Origin: Herpetosiphon llansteffanensis
GTDB taxonomy: Bacteria > Chloroflexota > Chloroflexia > Chloroflexales > Herpetosiphonaceae
Reading direction: 5' to 3'
NCBI RefSeq assembly: GCF_003205875.1
Contig: NZ_PUBZ01000081.1
Span: 124,001 to 188,000 of the forward strand
Length of the DNA stretch: 64,000 bases
Made by a program: the position numbers and the translations under genes. How positions within the stretch are numbered: position 1 is the stretch's first letter; each line of letters begins with the position of its first letter. This document shows, piece after piece, positions 24,078-32,376 of the stretch. Below the pieces are notes generated by a model. That model searched no databases, had not been told where the DNA came from, and saw only the letters and a program-made list of their open reading frames with translations.

Positions 24078-25166
24078 TTAATAGCCTTCGTTGCTAAGCG
24101 ATTGTTGATAGGCTTGGCGTACGCTTGGGCTGATGCTTGCTTCGCCTGCCGCGAAGGTTAATTCTTGATCAACTGCTGGATTGAGCGCCGCTTGCGCTGC
24201 ATACTGTTTGTTTTTGGTGATGTGGCGGGCGACGATTGCCAACAAATTGGGTGTTGGCAAGGCAGCTTGGGCCGCTTGGCTGGCTGCATCCCAAAGCTTG
24301 GCTTGTTGCAACGCTGAATTAGCTTGTAATACGATTTGTTGGACTGCAATTACAAATGCTGCATGCGGTGGTTTTTCGCCCAAGGCCATGCTTGCACACA
24401 GCGCCGGATCATCGGTGAGGTAGCCAGTGCCATTGATGTGCAACACTTCCTCGTGGCCTGGAACCAGAAATGCTAGCCCAATCTGAGCCGATTGTAACAG
24501 ATTGCGCACGGTGTCAGCCCGCTGGTTGCCTTTACGATCAGCGATAGCCAGCGTTCTTTCATCGATTATCCGCACAAATCCTGCTGTATCGCCTTTGGGG
24601 CTGGTATCGCTGCCGCCGTTGGCATCCCACGATGAGAGCAGCACAAACGGCGATTGGGCCAAAAACGAGCTAATCAGCGGATCGTTGAGACTTGTTGCGC
24701 TATGCTGAGGGCTAAAATTACTTGACGTAATCGTTGGGCTTGTAGCAAAAAGCTTTGAGCGCAAAATGCACTTGGCACAATGCACAAACGCCTCTTCAAC
24801 GGTAATCGTTACGTGAGTTGACGTAATGTCAGTTAGTTGGCCATTCACCCGCAGCGTTTCGCCGTGGGTTCCGGGCAAAAAGAAGAGCAACGAAACACTG
24901 GGATACTGCTCGGAGAGCGCGAGCGCACTTGGACGATCAAACGTTATTTGGGTGGTCGATTCGACCCGCATAAAACCAGGCGTACCGCCAATGATCGTTG
25001 TCTGCGGCTGGCCTGCTGGATCGCGAAACCCCAAACCAGCGATCGGCGCAAGCGCCAGAATCGCTTGGCAATCGTCGTCGAGGCTAGTAACCGTTTTCAT
25101 CAAAACCAATTCGTTAGGTGAGCCAATCAGTGCTTCAACTTCGCTGATAGTCGTTATCCGTCGCAT
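24078..25166 (-). CDS. Duplicated PPOX-type (pyridoxamine-phosphate-oxidase-like) flavin protein
   Basis: A 362-residue protein with two split-barrel PNPOx-like halves. The second half is the clearer (SPFVLLSSWDANGGSDTSPK, IADRKGNQRADTVRNLLQSA, IGLAFLVPGHEEVLHINGTG), matching the MSMEG_1061-type FMN-dependent family. The first half has parallel elements (SLLFFLPGTHGETLRVNGQL, VHCAKCILRSKLF). Such proteins bind FMN or F420 and reduce or sequester small molecules. Start at 25166 (MRRITTI) by AAAGGA 8 nt upstream. Single gene; substrate unknown. Confidence 0.85.
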   Translation of the reverse strand: MRRITTISEVEALIGSPNELVLMKTVTSLDDDCQAILALAPIAGLGFRDPAGQPQTTIIGGTPGFMRVESTTQITFDRPSALALSEQYPSVSLLFFLPGTHGETLRVNGQLTDITSTHVTITVEEAFVHCAKCILRSKLFATSPTITSSNFSPQHSATSLNDPLISSFLAQSPFVLLSSWDANGGSDTSPKGDTAGFVRIIDERTLAIADRKGNQRADTVRNLLQSAQIGLAFLVPGHEEVLHINGTGYLTDDPALCASMALGEKPPHAAFVIAVQQIVLQANSALQQAKLWDAASQAAQAALPTPNLLAIVARHITKNKQYAAQAALNPAVDQELTFAAGEASISPSVRQAYQQSLSNEGY

Positions 25167-25338
25167 CGTTATTTCCTTTATTGTTGTGATTATGGAGGGC
25201 AACAATGAACATCACAATCAACCATAAACATCGATGCTGGTTACGATAATCGATGCTTGCTTATTTGGCGAGGACAATAGTCGCCCCTATGATTGATTTT
25301 TGAATATAATCGGCACACGATGGTGCTTTTTCGGCCTC

Positions 25339-25359
25339 CAGCAATATGCATAATTGCTG
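25339..25359. promoter_or_regulatory. Palindrome with 7-bp arms upstream of a small ORF
   Basis: CAGCAAT (25339-25345) pairs with ATTGCTG (25353-25359) around ATGCATA. It is a possible operator or a small RNA hairpin, 30 bp before the small ORF at 25389. Confidence 0.35.
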
Positions 25360-25388
25360 CGGTGATAATCAATAGAAGGAAGTTGAGA

Positions 25389-25481
25389 ATGAATAAAGAA
25401 CCATATGATTACAAAGCAACTGAACTGTCGGCTGCTGAAAATCGCATCCGAATTCGGCGTTGGTTATTGATCAATCTGTAA
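25389..25481 (+). CDS. Possible 30-residue small protein or gene remnant
   Basis: ATG at 25389 follows AAGGA by about 8 nt, and the frame runs 30 codons (MNKEPYDYKATELSAAENRI, then RIRRWLLINL) to TAA. The C-terminus looks like the start of a membrane segment cut short. Its last 18 bp overlap the 3' end of the convergent acetyltransferase gene. It may be a remnant of a longer gene truncated by that neighbour. Confidence 0.35.
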   Translation: MNKEPYDYKATELSAAENRIRIRRWLLINL

Positions 25482-26345
25482 AATGGCAAATGGCTCGCCA
25501 AACGGCTGTTCGTCGGTTTCTACAAAACCAAGCGATTGATACAAGCGGCGGGCGACATGATTCGCATCTTCATAACTGACCGCTACCGAGCTACCCCCAG
25601 CGGCGCGAATTGTCGCGAGCATGTGTTGAATCGCTGTGCGTCCATAGCCGCGACCCTGAAATGGTGCATCAATTAAGAGCCGCAGCAGCCCCCAACCATA
25701 GACGGGATCATGGCCATACATAATGAAGCCAACCAGCGTTGCATCTGCATAAATGCCTTGGGTTTCCCAATGCGGTTCGAATCGCGATTGCACCAACGAT
25801 GCTGCGGTGCTGGCGACAAACTGCTGCTGATGCGGCGCAACGCTTAATTCCAAACAGGCCCGCGCGTTGGCTAGGGTAATTGGTTGCAGGGTAATTGTGG
25901 CGTTTGGCGTAGGTCGTGGCGGCAGTGCCAACGCCACATTCACCGCTTCCGCTGAATCGCTGGCGATAGCTTGTGCTCCAAGTGCGGCCAAAAATTGGTG
26001 AGCCAGCTGATTACTGGTTGGATAAGCTGCATACAACTGCTGAATGCTGTAGTCCTCAGCGCGCTCTGCAAATAAGGCGGCGATTGTCGCTCGGCCATAG
26101 CCTTGTCGTCTCAGCTGCGGATCGATGATCAGATCGTAGAGCCACCAACGGCCATCAGCGATCGATGTACCTTCGACTACCACTCCAACCACCTGCTGCG
26201 TTACCTGCGCGACAATTGCGCGAATTTGGGCATGTGGAATGATTGCGGCGTTGGCATAGGCGCTGGTGATCGCTGGCTGCTCAGCATCGATGGTGGTCAA
26301 TGCGTCAACTAGGGCTTGGTTGAGTGCTTGTAACTGAATTTTCAT
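25464..26345 (-). CDS. Tandem GNAT acetyltransferase
   Basis: A 293-residue protein with two GCN5-type N-acetyltransferase domains. The first has WWLYDLIIDPQLRRQGYGRA (acetyl-CoA pyrophosphate loop R/Q-x-x-G-x-G/A) and the second LLRLLIDAPFQGRGYGRTAI with ANHVARRLYQSLGFVETDE. Both loops look intact, so both halves may bind acetyl-CoA. AAGGAG lies 8 nt before the ATG. The 5' leader holds a strong two-tier hairpin (26383-26426). Substrate unknown; double-GNAT proteins are often involved in small-molecule or antibiotic acetylation. Confidence 0.88.
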   Translation of the reverse strand: MKIQLQALNQALVDALTTIDAEQPAITSAYANAAIIPHAQIRAIVAQVTQQVVGVVVEGTSIADGRWWLYDLIIDPQLRRQGYGRATIAALFAERAEDYSIQQLYAAYPTSNQLAHQFLAALGAQAIASDSAEAVNVALALPPRPTPNATITLQPITLANARACLELSVAPHQQQFVASTAASLVQSRFEPHWETQGIYADATLVGFIMYGHDPVYGWGLLRLLIDAPFQGRGYGRTAIQHMLATIRAAGGSSVAVSYEDANHVARRLYQSLGFVETDEQPFGEPFAILQIDQ

Positions 26346-26382
26346 TGCAACAACTCCTTTGGGCTACCGAGCTAAACCAAAA

Positions 26383-26426
26383 GGGACGGCATCAACAGAC
26401 CCGTAGGTCTCTGCGATGGCCGTCCC
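26383..26426 (-). ncRNA. Structured 5' leader of the GNAT gene
   Basis: On the minus strand, GGGACGGCCATC pairs with GATGCCGTCCC with a single bulged base. The enclosed part has its own stem AGACC/GGTCT with a 4-nt loop. It lies 38 bp before the start codon and is followed by only four U residues. It could be an attenuator, a mRNA-stabilising element or a small riboswitch-like leader; no known class was recognised. Confidence 0.5.
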
Positions 26427-26624
26427 CAAAAATTGGTAGTCGGAATTCAATTAGTAGCATGGTATATCGCGCACCGCCGCTGTGTCAAGCGATTAAACTC
26501 CTCAGATTTCGTTTATTCAGCACGCTATCAGCCAAGTTTCATTTGTTGATCAGCATGTTTGATCGAGCGCACTCTATACTGCAACGAGGCCAGATCGTTA
26601 GTGTCAGAGAAATGAGGATCGATT

Positions 26625-27884
26625 ATGCGTCGATGGTGTATGCTGATCAGTCTGCTGTTGCTTGGATGTATGCAACAACCAGCCCAACCGCGTCCGACCG
26701 CGCTGCCTCAAGCAGCAGTTTTGCCAACCCAAGCAGTGCCTGCCACCTTACGTGCGCCCACGACTGAGCCAACGCTCCAACCAAGTATTGTACCAACCGC
26801 CAGTTTTGCTAGTGCTACGCCAACAATCGAAGCACCACCAACCAGCACGCCAATCAGCGCGCCGCCGTTTACAGCCCCAGTCGATTTAATTGTTGCTGGC
26901 TTGGACATTAGCCATACAACAATCATTATCTCACAGCTGTATGGCGATAGCGAAACCAGCCCGATGTATGAAATTCCATGCTTTGCGGAAGCTGGGTGTG
27001 ATGAGGTCAGTATTTTTTCGATTCCCCACCACCAAGAACTTGCGCTCAAAATCAATGCTCGTGGCGATAGCCGTTTATACTTAGTCAACCTTGAAACCCA
27101 AACCCATAGCCAAATTGCCGATCAACTTATATCATTTCGTAGCAATGTTGTGGCCGCACCCGATGGTAACACGCTAGCCTTTATTAAAATGTATCCAGAA
27201 ATGCGCAAGGCTGCTCCGATGAACGAAACTTCGATCTGGGGCTACGATCTGACAACCAAAGAACTGTTTGCGATTACTGATTGGGGTTATTACAGTAGCG
27301 AGATTTATTGGCTCGATTCGAACAACCTTGTATTTTGCATTGGACGGGTAGCAGGGACGAGTGCTTTTGAAACATGGCAGGTTGCAATTGATGATCTGGA
27401 ACCGCCAGCCTATCAAATCAAAGGGAAATTTATTGCTGGGCAGATCGATCCACCACGCTGGTTTCTAATCAATGAGCAAGAAGGATTAAGCCAGCTTAAT
27501 CATTATTTCCCTGCTACTGCTGAGCTTATTCACTATTCTGAGCCTTTTACAACGACGGACGGTTTGGACCATGCGAAAACTATAACCATGCAGGCATCGC
27601 CTGATCTGCGCCAAGCCTTGCTGATTGAAAATGATACGTTGCTGCAACAGAGCACCCTGACGATCATCACATCATCGTCAGCAATCACACTGCCTATTCC
27701 GTATCAATATTCCTATCAGGCTATCTTTTGGAGTTCGGATAGTCGCTATGCCTTTGTAATGGCGCATGACACCATCATTCCGGTTGATCCTGAGCAGGCT
27801 GTGCTTTTTGCCCCAATTCGGCAACCGACGAAGCTCAATATCTGGGATGGCCTAGATTCTTTTCTTGCTATTCAAGGGCGCTAA
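26625..27884 (+). CDS. Lipoprotein with Pro-rich linker and beta-propeller-like domain
   Basis: A 419-residue exported lipoprotein: signal MRRWCMLISLLLLGCMQQ with lipobox LLGC, then a Pro/Thr/Ala spacer to about residue 85. The C-terminal part has repeated strands of TolB/WD40-like type (SRLYLVNLETQTHSQIADQL, APDGNTLAFIK, IFWSSDSRYAFVMA), each holding a D-x-R/N-x-L/Y-like turn typical of six-bladed propellers. It may display the propeller at the cell surface. GAGG lies 7 nt before the ATG. Ligand unknown. Confidence 0.8.
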   Translation: MRRWCMLISLLLLGCMQQPAQPRPTALPQAAVLPTQAVPATLRAPTTEPTLQPSIVPTASFASATPTIEAPPTSTPISAPPFTAPVDLIVAGLDISHTTIIISQLYGDSETSPMYEIPCFAEAGCDEVSIFSIPHHQELALKINARGDSRLYLVNLETQTHSQIADQLISFRSNVVAAPDGNTLAFIKMYPEMRKAAPMNETSIWGYDLTTKELFAITDWGYYSSEIYWLDSNNLVFCIGRVAGTSAFETWQVAIDDLEPPAYQIKGKFIAGQIDPPRWFLINEQEGLSQLNHYFPATAELIHYSEPFTTTDGLDHAKTITMQASPDLRQALLIENDTLLQQSTLTIITSSSAITLPIPYQYSYQAIFWSSDSRYAFVMAHDTIIPVDPEQAVLFAPIRQPTKLNIWDGLDSFLAIQGR

Positions 27885-28022
27885 GCAATTTCACACTACT
27901 GCAAATTTATGCGCTAGAATACAGCCAATTACAGGTAGCCATGCCACACAGCACAGCATTTGCTTGGTTGTGTGGCCTTTAGATTGTATCCCAATCAGGA
28001 TATGCAATCTAGGAAGGTTTCT

Positions 28023-28679
28023 ATGCTTCGTCGTCTCTTGGTCGTTGGCCTGAGTGTATTGGGAGGGTTGCTGCTAATCCAGCATGCGCTTGCCGATCAG
28101 CAGCCTGTTGCTTCAATGGCTATACCCGTTGGTGGTGGCGGAACAGCTACTGCTACGATTGTGCTTACGCCCACCGCAACCCTCACGCCAACCGCAATTC
28201 CAACTGCTGCGCCAATCAGCCTTGATAACTATCTACCAATCGTGGTCAAAGCGCCGCCGCCACCGACGGCAACGCCAACGCCAATCCCAACTGCTACGCC
28301 GATTCCAACCGCAACCCCGATTCCACCAACCAGCATTCCGCCAACGCCGACGCTGGGCACGGTCAACCCAAGCTGTGATGGTGCGGCGAGTTCGGCGGCT
28401 CCCAACTATCCAGTCGCGATTACCAATGTCAACAAGGCTGGTAATCCAGAAACTGTGACGATTCGCAATACATCGAACCAACCTGTTGATATAAGCAACT
28501 GGTGGATTTGTTCAATGACTGGTAATCAGCGCCATGCGATCCTGAGTGGCACGTTAGCTCCAGGCCAAACCTTGGTCGTTGTTTCGCAGGCAAATGGGCC
28601 GATTTGGAATAACACGGCAACTGATCCTGCTGCGCTCTATCGCCGCGATGGCTTGCAAGTTGGCTATCGCAGCCAATAG
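28023..28679 (+). CDS. Exported protein with Thr-Pro linkers and lamin-tail (LTD) domain
   Basis: A 218-residue exported protein. Signal peptide MLRRLLVVGLSVLGGLLLIQ with cleavage near HALA-DQ. Next come a Thr/Pro linker, a central DNYLPIVVK motif, a second Pro-rich linker of ATPTPIP repeats, and a C-terminal lamin-tail-domain pattern (VAITNVNKAGNPETVTIRNT, QPVDISNWWICS, GTLAPGQTLVVV). LTDs in bacteria occur in surface or nuclease-associated proteins and probably bind other molecules. AGGAAGG precedes the ATG at 28023; an earlier in-frame ATG at 27960 would put the signal peptide inside the protein. Confidence 0.82.
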   Translation: MLRRLLVVGLSVLGGLLLIQHALADQQPVASMAIPVGGGGTATATIVLTPTATLTPTAIPTAAPISLDNYLPIVVKAPPPPTATPTPIPTATPIPTATPIPPTSIPPTPTLGTVNPSCDGAASSAAPNYPVAITNVNKAGNPETVTIRNTSNQPVDISNWWICSMTGNQRHAILSGTLAPGQTLVVVSQANGPIWNNTATDPAALYRRDGLQVGYRSQ

Positions 28680-28774
28680 CCGCCAATTAACCTGTGGTTG
28701 GTATGCTTTATGCTGGGCAATGCTGCTGAAACGTTGATTGTGCTGGTTGTTGATGCAACGAAAGGAGTATCCTG

Positions 28775-29263
28775 ATGGCTGCTATTGCTCACAAGATCGT
28801 GCCTCATCTGTGGTTTGATACCCAAGCGGTCGAGGCGGCAAACTTCTATTGTTCAATCTTTCCCGATTCACAGATTACCAGCAATACCACATTGCCAGAT
28901 ACGCCCTCAGGCGATGCGACGACGGTTACATTTACGCTTTTGGGCCAGCAGTTTATGGCAATTAGTGCTGGCCCGCTGTTCAAATTCAATGAATCGATCT
29001 CCTTTATGGTGTATTGCGATGATCAAGCTGAGGTCGATTATTACTGGGAAAAACTTTCCGCCGTGCCCGAATCTGAGCAATGTGGCTGGCTGAAAGATCG
29101 CTATGGGCTGTCATGGCAAATTGTTCCCAAGGCCATGAATACCATGCTCGAAAACGCTAATCCAGCGCAAATTGCGCGGGTAACTCAAGCCATGCTCGCC
29201 ATGAAGAAATTGGATCTGGCGGCACTGCAACAGGCCTATGCTGGCGAACAAGGCCACGCTTAA
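28775..29263 (+). CDS. VOC protein of the PhnB/3-demethylubiquinone-methyltransferase-like group
   Basis: A 162-residue VOC-fold protein (PF06983 type). The pattern KIVPHLWFDTQAVEAANFYC, SIFPDSQI, GQQFMAISAGPLFKFNESIS and DRYGLSWQIVPKAM is diagnostic of this group. Members have a glyoxalase-like fold but no agreed reaction, and the methyltransferase name is historical. AAAGGAG is 7 nt before the ATG. The stop overlaps the convergent LysR-regulator stop by 4 bp. Confidence 0.9.
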   Translation: MAAIAHKIVPHLWFDTQAVEAANFYCSIFPDSQITSNTTLPDTPSGDATTVTFTLLGQQFMAISAGPLFKFNESISFMVYCDDQAEVDYYWEKLSAVPESEQCGWLKDRYGLSWQIVPKAMNTMLENANPAQIARVTQAMLAMKKLDLAALQQAYAGEQGHA

Positions 29264-30156
29264 GCCTGACGCAGGTGCTCAGTCGCCGTTTGAACCAGCT
29301 CGATAAACGCTTGGGTTGCATGACAGCGGTAGACATCGCGCTGCCAGAGCAACCCAACTTTACGAGCAGGCGTTGGGTTGATTAAGCGAATTCGCGTTAA
29401 ATTCGCTGTTGGCCGATCATTCAAGCTTAGCGCTGGCAAGACGGTTGGCAACCCTGTGCGTTCAACCACCGCCAAAATACTGCTGACAGTATTGAGTTCC
29501 ATCACAATTTGGGGCTGCGCAGGAGCCAAGCGCGCGCTTTCTTCCCACAGGCGGCGGGTACAAAAGCTCTTGGCAAGCAACACCAAATCCATGGCATCAA
29601 GCGCTGTAACCGCAACTTCCTGCTGGCTAGCAAGCGGATGATCGTTGCGCACAATCAATGCTAAGCGTTCCTCAAACAACTCTTGGCTTGCTAAAAGTTC
29701 GTGCGAACTTGGCACAAAACTCAAGCCAAGCTGCAACTCACCTGCTAGCAACCGTTGTTCAATCGTGTCTGCTGGCGCTTCCTCGATCAACAATTTAATC
29801 CGTGGGTGGCGTTTTGCAAAGCTTGCGGCGAGCGCGGGAATCAAATAATCGTTGACTGTTTGAACAACGCCAATCGTTAATTCGCCCCGTTGCAGGCCTG
29901 CAAGTTCACGAATTGCCGTTTCTGCTTGCTGCAACTCGCCAAAAATCCGCTCTGCATGCTGGTATAAAATGCTGCCTGCTGCGGTTAGGCTCACGCCACG
30001 TTTCGAGCGATTGATTAACACAGTGCCAACAGTTTGTTCTAAAACCTGAATTTGCTGCGATAACGCTGATTGCGAAATGAACAGCGTTTCGGCGGCCCGC
30101 GTAAAATTGGCAGCCTGCACAACCGCTACCAAATAGCGCAGTTGACGTAATTCCAT
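29260..30156 (-). CDS. LysR-family transcriptional regulator
   Basis: A 298-residue regulator with an N-terminal winged helix (LRQLRYLVAVVQAANFTRAA, ISQSALSQQIQVLE) and a periplasmic-binding-protein-like effector domain (GELTIGVVQTVNDYLIPALA). It has CynR/CbbR-like features. Start at 30156: the SD GAGG is 5 nt from this ATG and too close to those at 30159 and 30162. It is divergent from the protoglobin gene, so it may control that gene, as LysR regulators often act on the divergent neighbour (inference). Confidence 0.92.
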   Translation of the reverse strand: MELRQLRYLVAVVQAANFTRAAETLFISQSALSQQIQVLEQTVGTVLINRSKRGVSLTAAGSILYQHAERIFGELQQAETAIRELAGLQRGELTIGVVQTVNDYLIPALAASFAKRHPRIKLLIEEAPADTIEQRLLAGELQLGLSFVPSSHELLASQELFEERLALIVRNDHPLASQQEVAVTALDAMDLVLLAKSFCTRRLWEESARLAPAQPQIVMELNTVSSILAVVERTGLPTVLPALSLNDRPTANLTRIRLINPTPARKVGLLWQRDVYRCHATQAFIELVQTATEHLRQA

Positions 30157-30193
30157 CATCACCTCAGCTTATCAAAAGTATAAGATCTATCTG

Positions 30194-30223
30194 TTAGACT
30201 AATTATAGCAGGCGGGCTAGAAT
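30194..30223 (+). promoter_or_regulatory. Likely sigma-70 promoter of the protoglobin gene
   Basis: TTAGAC (30194-30199), 18 bp, TAGAAT (30218-30223). Four of six and five of six consensus bases match; the start site would fall just before the palindrome at 30242. Confidence 0.45.
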
Positions 30224-30241
30224 CATGGTGTTGAACGTTCG

Positions 30242-30256
30242 CGCCATTCAATGGCG
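30242..30256. promoter_or_regulatory. Perfect palindrome in the protoglobin leader
   Basis: CGCCAT / ATGGCG arms around TCA, 8 bp before the SD. It could be an operator or a translation-affecting hairpin. Confidence 0.45.
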
Positions 30257-30274
30257 TTGTTTCTGGAGAACCAT

Positions 30275-30871
30275 ATGCCTTCGACAGCATCGATTCCTGG
30301 TTATACGTATGGTAGCGCTGAGGTGGCCGAATCGCCATTTCACTTAGCTGATCTTGCTATTCTCAAGCAGACGCTTCTTTTTACTGAAGCTGATGTGCAC
30401 TATTTGCGCATGGCTGGCACTGTGCTCGAACCACAAGTTGAGGCCATTTTGGATGTTTGGTATGGGTTTGTTGGTGCGCATCCGCATTTGGTCGCCTATT
30501 TTTCCACCACTCAGGGCGTAGCGATCCCCGATTATTTGGCTCGGGTGCGCGCGCGATTCGCCCAATGGATTCGCGACACAACCCAGCGCGAGTATGATCA
30601 GACATGGCTTAATTATCAAATGGAAATTGGCTTGCGCCACCATACTGAGAAGAAAAACCACACCGATGCTGCTGCTGGAGCGCCACCGATTATTCCGCTG
30701 CGCTATATGGTTGGATTTATCGTGCCGATTACGATCACGATCAAAGAGTTTCTCAAAGCTGGTGGCCATAGCCCAGAAGAGGTTGAACAGATGTATGCTG
30801 CTTGGTTTAAGGCAGTGGTGTTGCATGTTACGCTGTGGCTCCAACCCTATGCCCAGCCAGGTGAATTCTAA
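30275..30871 (+). CDS. Protoglobin-domain heme protein
   Basis: A 198-residue single-domain protoglobin/globin-sensor-like protein that binds heme and gases such as O2, CO or NO. The family blocks are PGYTYG near the N-terminus, VEAILDVWYGFVGAHPHL (with Trp62/Tyr63 near the distal side) and QMEIGLRHHTEKKNHTD. The last holds the proximal His at 122 or 123. There is no output domain, so it is a standalone globin. Start at 30275 by GGAG 7 nt upstream; the longer frame begins within the palindrome. It may detoxify NO/O2 or carry gas, and the LysR gene opposite it may respond to the same signal. Confidence 0.9.
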   Translation: MPSTASIPGYTYGSAEVAESPFHLADLAILKQTLLFTEADVHYLRMAGTVLEPQVEAILDVWYGFVGAHPHLVAYFSTTQGVAIPDYLARVRARFAQWIRDTTQREYDQTWLNYQMEIGLRHHTEKKNHTDAAAGAPPIIPLRYMVGFIVPITITIKEFLKAGGHSPEEVEQMYAAWFKAVVLHVTLWLQPYAQPGEF

Positions 30872-30927
30872 TTTTCTCAGCTTCTCAACCCTCTCGCCCA
30901 CTGAACGCGGGCGAGAGGGCATAAACT

Positions 30928-31374
30928 CTACCCTTGAACGCTTGGAATCAGGTTATCTCCTTTCAAGGCTTGCTGCAACCACCAATGCAGCCCAAGCATC
31001 AGCCCAATTTCGGCAATTAATGCAATTAACAATTCGCTGCTGAACAATATAGCGAAATTATTGGCGCTGAAGCGCAATAATCCACCAACAATAAAGGCTG
31101 TAAATATCGTTTGCAGCAGCAGCCGATATTTGGCCAAATCGCGTACTGCCAGCAGGATGCAAACGCCGAGCGTGCCAAACACCCCAGCCAAAAACCGAAA
31201 ATGGCTATCTTGCACGCCATAGCGCAGATTGTTTGCATCGGCAACGTTTGGTGGCGCACCTTGCCAACCAAGCGTTTCAAACCCGCCAATCCCAAAATCA
31301 ATGCTGATATACAAACTATACAATCCCACCAATACCAACACGATCTTGAGGCCCATCAAACTTGCTCGTTGCAT
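30928..31374 (-). CDS. Four-TM membrane protein, DUF4345-like
   Basis: A 148-residue membrane protein with about four hydrophobic segments (IVLVLVGLYSLYISIDFGIG, FRFLAGVFGTLGVCILLAV, IFTAFIVGGLLRFSAN, LIALIAEIGLMLGLHWW). The motif SHFRFLAGVF with a preceding YGVQD is typical of the DUF4345 family. Start at 31374 by GGGAG 7 nt upstream. Function unknown. It converges on the protoglobin gene. Confidence 0.8.
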   Translation of the reverse strand: MQRASLMGLKIVLVLVGLYSLYISIDFGIGGFETLGWQGAPPNVADANNLRYGVQDSHFRFLAGVFGTLGVCILLAVRDLAKYRLLLQTIFTAFIVGGLLRFSANNFAILFSSELLIALIAEIGLMLGLHWWLQQALKGDNLIPSVQG

Positions 31375-31488
31375 CAGGTCGCTCCCAATTTCAATTAATG
31401 GATGCACGATACAAGTTGCCGTAGGGTTAACTGCAAGCCTTGGTAACAAATATTCATTTTTGTTCAGGTTGGAGCTATCGAAGAGTGC

Positions 31489-32241
31489 TTAGCCGCTGAT
31501 GCTACTAAGTAACAGGCGTTTTTTGCCCAGTTGATAGGCCTTATCGCCAACGACCAGCTGTTGATCGTCAAAGGTAAAGCGCCAGCGTTGGCTTAATTGG
31601 CTTGGTTGGGCCAGCCAAACCGTTTGTTGCTTTGGTTCAAATACCAAAGCCAACTGGGTTGGAAAATCACCAGTATGTTGTTGGGTTGCAGCCAAAATTG
31701 TAAAGGCTCGATCAACATCTGGCTGTTGCTGCTGATTCAATAATTGCTGACAGCGCAAGTAGCGATCGGCGCTTGGTTGTTGGCTCAGGCTAGCTGCTGG
31801 CGTGCTATTTGAAAAGTTGGTTTGAATCAGGCTATGCTCGTGTTGGACCAGCCCAGTTTGGCCTGGCTCCAAGATGCCAATCTGGCCATGCTCATCGCGT
31901 AGCAAGCTATGCACGCTATGATTGGGCACATTGACAATTTGTTGGCTTTGCAGCGCAGCAACATCAATTGTTCCGGTCAGAAATTGCTCAAAAACTTTCA
32001 TAATGTGCAGTACATCTTTGCCACGCCGATAGGCTCCGGCAGCGGTGGCAGGCAACATTTGCAAATTCATAAAGCGGCCAGTGCTGGTGAGGCCAATTGC
32101 TGGCAACCATTGGCCCTGCTCCGCTTGTAAAATTAATAATTGGGCTGGATTGGGCATGCTCAAAGCGATTGGGCGCGGCCCAAGATCAAAATTCATTGCC
32201 ACCAAGGCTTGAGGCTGGTTAATTGCAAAACTGGTACACAT
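31489..32241 (-). CDS. Ntn-type linear-amide C-N hydrolase (choloylglycine hydrolase-like)
   Basis: A 250-residue enzyme of the N-terminal nucleophile superfamily. Met1 is followed by Cys2 (MCTSFAINQPQALVAMNFDL), which becomes the catalytic N-terminal nucleophile after Met removal; MNFDLG is the family's (R/M)N-x-D motif. It likely hydrolyses a linear amide such as an acyl-amino acid, penicillin or bile-salt analogue. It is shorter than typical bile-salt hydrolases (about 320 residues). GAGG lies 4 nt before the ATG. No secretion signal. Substrate cannot be inferred. Confidence 0.8.
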   Translation of the reverse strand: MCTSFAINQPQALVAMNFDLGPRPIALSMPNPAQLLILQAEQGQWLPAIGLTSTGRFMNLQMLPATAAGAYRRGKDVLHIMKVFEQFLTGTIDVAALQSQQIVNVPNHSVHSLLRDEHGQIGILEPGQTGLVQHEHSLIQTNFSNSTPAASLSQQPSADRYLRCQQLLNQQQQPDVDRAFTILAATQQHTGDFPTQLALVFEPKQQTVWLAQPSQLSQRWRFTFDDQQLVVGDKAYQLGKKRLLLSSISG

Positions 32242-32376
32242 ACATCCTCTGTGGGTAAATGATTAAGCATGGTATACCCCACAATGCTTGCAATGCCAAT
32301 CCTGCTTTGGCCTGATCCATGCGCTTGCTGCTCGTTCTATAGTTGAGTTCTAGCAACTGAAAGAGTGAGGTTTCCC

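Noticed and set aside
25780-25800. GGTTCGAATCG, like a tRNA T-loop
   Set aside because: It lies inside the GNAT coding sequence, and no acceptor or anticodon stem can be drawn around it.
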